Below are positions 60,122 to 64,000 of a stretch of 64,000 bases of DNA, piece after piece. The notes below the pieces were generated by a model. It was not told the DNA's origin. It saw only the letters and a list, made by a program, of their open reading frames with translations, and did not search any database. The position numbers and the translations under genes are program-made. Every line of letters begins with the position of its first letter. Positions within the stretch are counted from its first letter, which is position 1. Source of the stretch: Burkholderia sp. 9120 (GTDB taxonomy: Bacteria; Pseudomonadota; Gammaproteobacteria; Burkholderiales; Burkholderiaceae); the NCBI RefSeq assembly GCF_000745015.1, contig NZ_JQNA01000001.1:1054001-1118000 (forward strand), read 5' to 3'.

Positions 60122-61007
60122 ACGCGCGAAGTCCGGCTTCGTTGTCGGCCCAACCGCTCTTCACCTTGATGAAGGTTTCCAGATACACCGGACCGTCGAA
60201 CAGCCTTTCCATGTCGAGGCGCGCTTCGGTGCTGATCTGCTTCAGCTTCGCGCCTTTCTGGCCGATGATCATGGCCTTGTGCGTGTCGCGGTCGACCATG
60301 ATGGTCGCGAAAATGCGGCGCAGACGCCCTTCGGTTTCAAACTTCTCGATCAGCACGGTGCTGGTGTACGGCAGTTCGTCGCCGGTCCAGCGGAACACTT
60401 TTTCGCGCAGAATTTCGGCCGCGAGGAAACGCTCGCTGCGATCGGTCAGGTCGTCTTCGCCGTAGATCGGCGAGCCTTCCGGCAGGAACGGTTTGACTGT
60501 CGCCATCAGACGATTGACGTCGTCGACGTGCTTGGCCGACAGCGGCACGATCTCGGCGAATTTGTGCAGCGCGCTGATCTCCTGCATGAACGGGAACAGC
60601 GAGGCTTTATCGGACACGCGATCGAGCTTGTTCGCGATCAGCAGCGTCGGCACCGACGGCGGGATCAGGTCGAGCACCTTCTGGTCGTCGGGACCAAAAC
60701 GGCCGGCTTCGATCACGAACAGGATCGCATCCACCGAGGTCAGCGTGGACGTCACCGCGCGGTTCAGCGAGCGGTTCAGCGCGCCGCTGTGCTTGGTCTG
60801 GAAACCGGGCGTGTCGACGAAAATGTACTGAGCATCTTCCAGCGTATGAATGCCGGTGATGCGATGGCGCGTGGTCTGCGCCTTGCGCGACGTGATACTG
60901 ACTTTCTGGCCGACCAGCGCGTTCATCAGCGTGGATTTGCCGACGTTCGGACGGCCGACGATCGCGACCATGCCGCAACGAAAACCAGTGGGTGTGGGAG
61001 CGTTCAT
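60108..61007 (-). CDS. era: GTPase Era
   Basis: Essential GTPase that binds the 3' end of 16S rRNA during 30S maturation. The 299-residue protein has G1 GRPNVGKS, G2 region [10 protein letters not shown]3 DTPGFQ, G4 NKLD and a C-terminal KH domain (about residues 220-290; [15 protein letters not shown]). The longer spacing to rnc is 54 bp; the rnc-era-recO order is the same as in E. coli. Confidence 0.96.
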   Translation of the reverse strand: MNAPTPTGFRCGMVAIVGRPNVGKSTLMNALVGQKVSITSRKAQTTRHRITGIHTLEDAQYIFVDTPGFQTKHSGALNRSLNRAVTSTLTSVDAILFVIEAGRFGPDDQKVLDLIPPSVPTLLIANKLDRVSDKASLFPFMQEISALHKFAEIVPLSAKHVDDVNRLMATVKPFLPEGSPIYGEDDLTDRSERFLAAEILREKVFRWTGDELPYTSTVLIEKFETEGRLRRIFATIMVDRDTHKAMIIGQKGAKLKQISTEARLDMERLFDGPVYLETFIKVKSGWADNEAGLRAYGYE

Positions 61008-61061
61008 ATTCAGGCTACGGCTAGTTCAGATCGGCGCGCGGGATCGGCGCGCCGACGGCAA

Positions 61062-62186
61062 TCAATGGCCCGCATCGGCGACGCGGGTATGCACCGCGTC
61101 GGCTACGCCGGGTTCGTGTTCGGTAGATGCCGGTGCGCTCGGGGTGACGGCGGCGGCAGCACCGGGTGTGGCTGAGTGGGCCTGAGCCTGGGCTTTATCC
61201 GCCCGTTCCGCTTTGTCTGCTTTATCTGCCTTGTCGGCACGTTCAGTCCGGTCCTGCCCGCTGTACTCGACGTGCGAGGCACGAATCACTGCGAGCGGCG
61301 CGGCCGCAACGGTCGACGCTGCCCGTTCCGCGGCGGATTCCGCTGCAAACGCCGCACGAATCTCGCCCCGGCCGAGGCCGCGTTCACTCTTGCGGTCCGG
61401 ACTGCGCAAATCCAGCGCGGCCTGCACGCCGGTCACGCCAGGCACGATTTCCGGCTCGGCGTTTTTTGCTGCGCGAGCGCTCTTCGAGCGCTTCGGCTTG
61501 GCGACCACAGCCGGCGCCGCAGCCATCACTTCGTCAAGCGCCTTCTTGGCCGCCGCCTGCTCGGCCGCGCGGCGGCTCGCGCCGGAACCGGCCACCTTCA
61601 CGTCCAGCTTGGGCACCGTACATTCGACTTCGAATTGCTGATTGTGCGCCGCACCATGCGTTGCGACCACCGTGTAGGTGGGCAGCGCGATCTTGTGACC
61701 TTGCAGATACTCCTGCAGCAGCGTCTTGGAATCTTTGCCGAGCGTGCGCGGGTCGATGTGATCCAGAATCGGCACGTAAAGGCGCTTGATGACCGTCTGG
61801 GCGGCTTCAAAGCCACCGTCGAGGAACACCGCGCCCAGCACTGCTTCGAGCGTGTCAGCGAGGATCGAGGGCCGGCGGAAGCCGCCGCTGCGCAACTCGC
61901 CTTCGCCCAACCGGAGGCCTTCGGAGATATTCAGGGCCTGAGCGATTTCGTAAAGCGACTGCTGTTTGACCAGATTGGCACGGACGCGCGACAGATCGCC
62001 TTCGTCCAATTTGCTGAAACGTTGGAACAAAAGCGCAGCCACCGCGCAATTTAGGACGGAATCGCCGAGAAACTCGAGCCGTTCGTTATGCGTGGAGCTA
62101 TGACTGCGGTGCGTTAAAGCCTGGCGCAACAATTCCGTATTGCGAAATTCGTAGCGCAGACGGCTTTCCAACGGAGATAGGGGCAT
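61062..62186 (-). CDS. rnc: Ribonuclease III with a long C-terminal extension
   Basis: Cleaves double-stranded RNA in rRNA processing and mRNA decay. The 374-residue protein is about 150 longer than E. coli RNase III. The catalytic domain has [12 protein letters not shown] (E38, D42) and [15 protein letters not shown] (D111, E114); the dsRNA-binding domain covers about 150-220. Residues 221-374 are Ala/Lys/Glu-rich, with repeated ADKA/ERADK words. The leader to lepB holds a 9-bp hairpin, listed separately. Confidence 0.95.
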   Translation of the reverse strand: MPLSPLESRLRYEFRNTELLRQALTHRSHSSTHNERLEFLGDSVLNCAVAALLFQRFSKLDEGDLSRVRANLVKQQSLYEIAQALNISEGLRLGEGELRSGGFRRPSILADTLEAVLGAVFLDGGFEAAQTVIKRLYVPILDHIDPRTLGKDSKTLLQEYLQGHKIALPTYTVVATHGAAHNQQFEVECTVPKLDVKVAGSGASRRAAEQAAAKKALDEVMAAAPAVVAKPKRSKSARAAKNAEPEIVPGVTGVQAALDLRSPDRKSERGLGRGEIRAAFAAESAAERAASTVAAAPLAVIRASHVEYSGQDRTERADKADKADKAERADKAQAQAHSATPGAAAAVTPSAPASTEHEPGVADAVHTRVADAGH

Positions 62187-62291
62187 GGGCAGAGTATAAC
62201 GCGGGCGCCAGACCCGGCGAAAACGCGGGGCGGCCTGCGGAAAAAGCGTGGTGAAGCGACGTTACCGCGTGTTCTTAAAGTAGCGTGATAA

Positions 62292-62337
62292 CACGCCGCG
62301 ACTAACCTGACCTCAGTGGGGTCACGCGCGCGGCGTG
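62292..62337 (-). promoter_or_regulatory. Hairpin in the leader of rnc
   Basis: Perfect 9-bp stem CACGCCGCG (62292-62300)/CGCGGCGTG (62329-62337) with an inner GACC/GGTC helix. It lies between the lepB stop and the rnc start. It may end lepB mRNA, or be cleaved by RNase III to limit its own synthesis, as known for the E. coli rnc leader. The role here is inferred. Confidence 0.5.
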
Positions 62338-62360
62338 CTGTGCAATCGCTGCACGCGAAC

Positions 62361-63254
62361 TCAGTGGAATGAGCCGATGCGTTTCAGATTGCTAAAGTTC
62401 ATCCAGATAAAAAACGCGCGGCCGACGACATTCTTGTCCGGCGCAAAACCCCAGTACCGGCTGTCCGCGCTGTTGTCGCGGTTGTCGCCCATCATGAAGT
62501 AGTTACCCGGCGGCACCTTGCAGATCACGCCGCGTGCGTTGTACGTGCAGTTATCGCGATACGGATAATCTTCCGCACCGACGATAAACGGCGGCACTGC
62601 GGGATTGTTCAGAATCGCGTTCTTGCGGCCGCCCAGATCTTCTTCGAACTGCTTCGCATAGCCCATGCGTTCGTCGTCGAGGTAATCGGGCAGCGCCGTC
62701 TCCGGCACCGGCTTGCCGTTGATCGTCAGTTGCTTGTCTTGATAAGCGATCGTGTCGCCCGGCAGGCCGATCACGCGCTTGATGTAGTCGACCGACTCGT
62801 CTTTCGGATAGCGGAACACCACCACGTCGCCGCGTTCGAGCGGACGGCCCTCGGTGATCTTCGTGTTGGTGATCGGCAGGCGAATGCCGTACTCGAATTT
62901 ATTGACGAGGATGAAGTCGCCCACCAGCAGCGTCGGCACCATCGAACCCGACGGAATCTTGAACGGCTCGACCACGAAAGAGCGCACCACGAACACCACC
63001 AGGATCACCGGGAAGAAGCTCGCCGAATACTCGAGCCACCACGGCTGACGCAGCTTGTCGTCACGCAGACGGGCGCGCGTTTGCGCCGCGTTTTCGTCGG
63101 CGAAACGCTCGCCGACGCGTGCCTGCTGGCGGTCAAACTCGGCGACCACGGCTTCCGCCGCGCGCCGCCGTTGCGGCAGGAAAACCAGTTTGTCTGCGAC
63201 CCATGCGACGCCCGTCAAAATGACGAGCACAAAAAGAATCAGCGCAAAATTCAT
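62361..63254 (-). CDS. lepB: Signal peptidase I
   Basis: Inner-membrane Ser/Lys protease that removes signal peptides of exported proteins. The 297-residue protein has two membrane segments (about 3-22 and 79-93). Box B carries catalytic S104 (FKIPSGSMVPTLLVGDF), box D carries the general-base Lys159 (YIKRVIGLPGD) and box E is MMGDNRDNSADSR. It is 18 bp after lepA in the same operon, the order of E. coli. Confidence 0.97.
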   Translation of the reverse strand: MNFALILFVLVILTGVAWVADKLVFLPQRRRAAEAVVAEFDRQQARVGERFADENAAQTRARLRDDKLRQPWWLEYSASFFPVILVVFVVRSFVVEPFKIPSGSMVPTLLVGDFILVNKFEYGIRLPITNTKITEGRPLERGDVVVFRYPKDESVDYIKRVIGLPGDTIAYQDKQLTINGKPVPETALPDYLDDERMGYAKQFEEDLGGRKNAILNNPAVPPFIVGAEDYPYRDNCTYNARGVICKVPPGNYFMMGDNRDNSADSRYWGFAPDKNVVGRAFFIWMNFSNLKRIGSFH

Positions 63255-63272
63255 AGGGTTCCGTTGTTCGTC

Positions 63273-64000
63273 TTATTTGTCTTCGACACGCAGAATCGCG
63301 AGGAAAGCTTCTTGCGGAATCTCGACCGAGCCCACCTGCTTCATTCGCTTCTTGCCTGCCTTTTGCTTTTCCAGCAGCTTCTTCTTCCGGGAGATATCGC
63401 CGCCGTAGCATTTTGCCAGCACGTTCTTACGCAACGCTTTAATGTTTTCGCGCGCAATGATGTTCGCGCCGATGGTGGCCTGAATCGCCACGTCGTACAT
63501 TTGCCGCGGAATCAGTTCGCGCATTTTCGCCGCCACTTCGCGGCCGCGATACTGGCTTTGCGAACGGTGCACGATGACCGACAGCGCGTCCACCTTGTCG
63601 CCGTTGATCAGCATGTCGACCTTCACGACGTCCGCCGCGCGGTATTCCTTGAACTCGTAATCCATCGACGCATAGCCGCGCGAAATCGACTTCAGACGAT
63701 CGAAGAAATCGAGCACGACTTCGCCCATCGGGATTTCGTATGTGAGCTGAACCTGACGGCCGTGGTACTGCATGTTGATCTGATTGCCGCGCTTTTGCGT
63801 GCACAGCGTGATCACCGCGCCGACGTAGTCTTGCGGCATGTACAGATTCACGGTGACGATCGGCTCGCGCACTTCTTCGATCTTGGACGGCTCCGGCATC
63901 TTGGCCGGATTTTCGACCATCAGGATCGTGTTGTCGCGTTGCAGGACTTCGTACACCACGGTCGGCGCCGTGGTGATCAGGTCCATGTCGAACTCACGCT
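63273..64000 (-). CDS. lepA: Elongation factor 4 (LepA), C-terminal part
   Basis: Ribosomal back-translocase GTPase. Only the last 242 codons are inside the window; the gene continues past the right edge. The visible part covers the EF-G-like domain IV/V region and the LepA-specific C-terminal domain: [63 protein letters not shown], and the terminal [28 protein letters not shown], all typical of LepA. It is the first gene seen of the lepA-lepB-rnc-era-recO-pdxJ-acpS-nagZ run. Confidence 0.97.
   Translation of the reverse strand, partial: REFDMDLITTAPTVVYEVLQRDNTILMVENPAKMPEPSKIEEVREPIVTVNLYMPQDYVGAVITLCTQKRGNQINMQYHGRQVQLTYEIPMGEVVLDFFDRLKSISRGYASMDYEFKEYRAADVVKVDMLINGDKVDALSVIVHRSQSQYRGREVAAKMRELIPRQMYDVAIQATIGANIIARENIKALRKNVLAKCYGGDISRKKKLLEKQKAGKKRMKQVGSVEIPQEAFLAILRVEDK

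Overview
The window reads as a chromosomal segment from a GC-rich betaproteobacterium of the Burkholderiales, most likely Burkholderia or Paraburkholderia. This rests on gene content and order recognised by eye, not on a database search. Supporting points are the pst-phoU-phoBR operon facing ppk, the glmM-folP-ftsH-rlmE cluster, the EarP/EF-P(Arg32) pair, the uvrC-pgsA-tRNA-Gly/Cys order and the lepA-lepB-rnc-era-recO-pdxJ-acpS-nagZ operon. Most of the sequence is core genome. No integrase, transposase, insertion sequence, CRISPR array, rRNA or replication origin was found.

Layout. Positions 1-9.4 kb are a phosphate-starvation block: ppk (+) faces the operon pstS-pstC-pstA-pstB-phoU-phoB-phoR (-), and sequences fitting Pho boxes lie before both ppk and pstS. 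Positions 9.5-21.7 kb hold glmM, folP, ftsH, rlmE, divergent yhbY, a DUF4149 membrane protein, greA, carB and carA. Positions 21.8-28.3 kb hold an MFS transporter, mltD, gloB, a methyltransferase, rnhA, dnaQ and tRNA-Val(CAC). Positions 28.4-36.1 kb are more accessory: two ABC exporters, membrane proteins of unknown role, a GT4 glycosyltransferase and two long non-coding gaps. Positions 36.2-41 kb hold otsBA (trehalose synthesis) and a SCO1 / PCu(A)C / CtaG-type copper delivery set for cytochrome oxidase.

Positions 41-47 kb are the most variable part: a GNAT protein, a GAF-GGDEF cyclase, a TraB/GumN protein, a secreted hydrolase with two tandem 86-residue repeats, and a broken SGNH-hydrolase/F5-8C gene next to a tRNA-Gly-Gly-Cys cluster. 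Positions 47.5-53 kb hold pgsA, uvrC (with two large acidic insertions), earP and efp. Positions 53-56.7 kb hold a secreted SGNH esterase, a CsbD protein and an orphan NtrC-type regulator whose sigma-54 loop reads GAFNGA. From 56.7 kb to the right edge runs the nagZ...lepA operon, where RecO, RNase III and AcpS all carry low-complexity extensions.

No complete, clearly new multi-gene system was found. The best candidates for follow-up are the short leader-peptide ORF with its stop codon in a hairpin loop before the ABC exporter at 28.5 kb, the decayed SGNH/F5-8C locus at 46 kb, the tandem-repeat hydrolase, the GAFNGA regulator and the structured RNA leaders before greA, pstC and rnc. Several start codons were moved from the longest open frame on the basis of Shine-Dalgarno sites, family length or promoter position; each case is explained in its entry.
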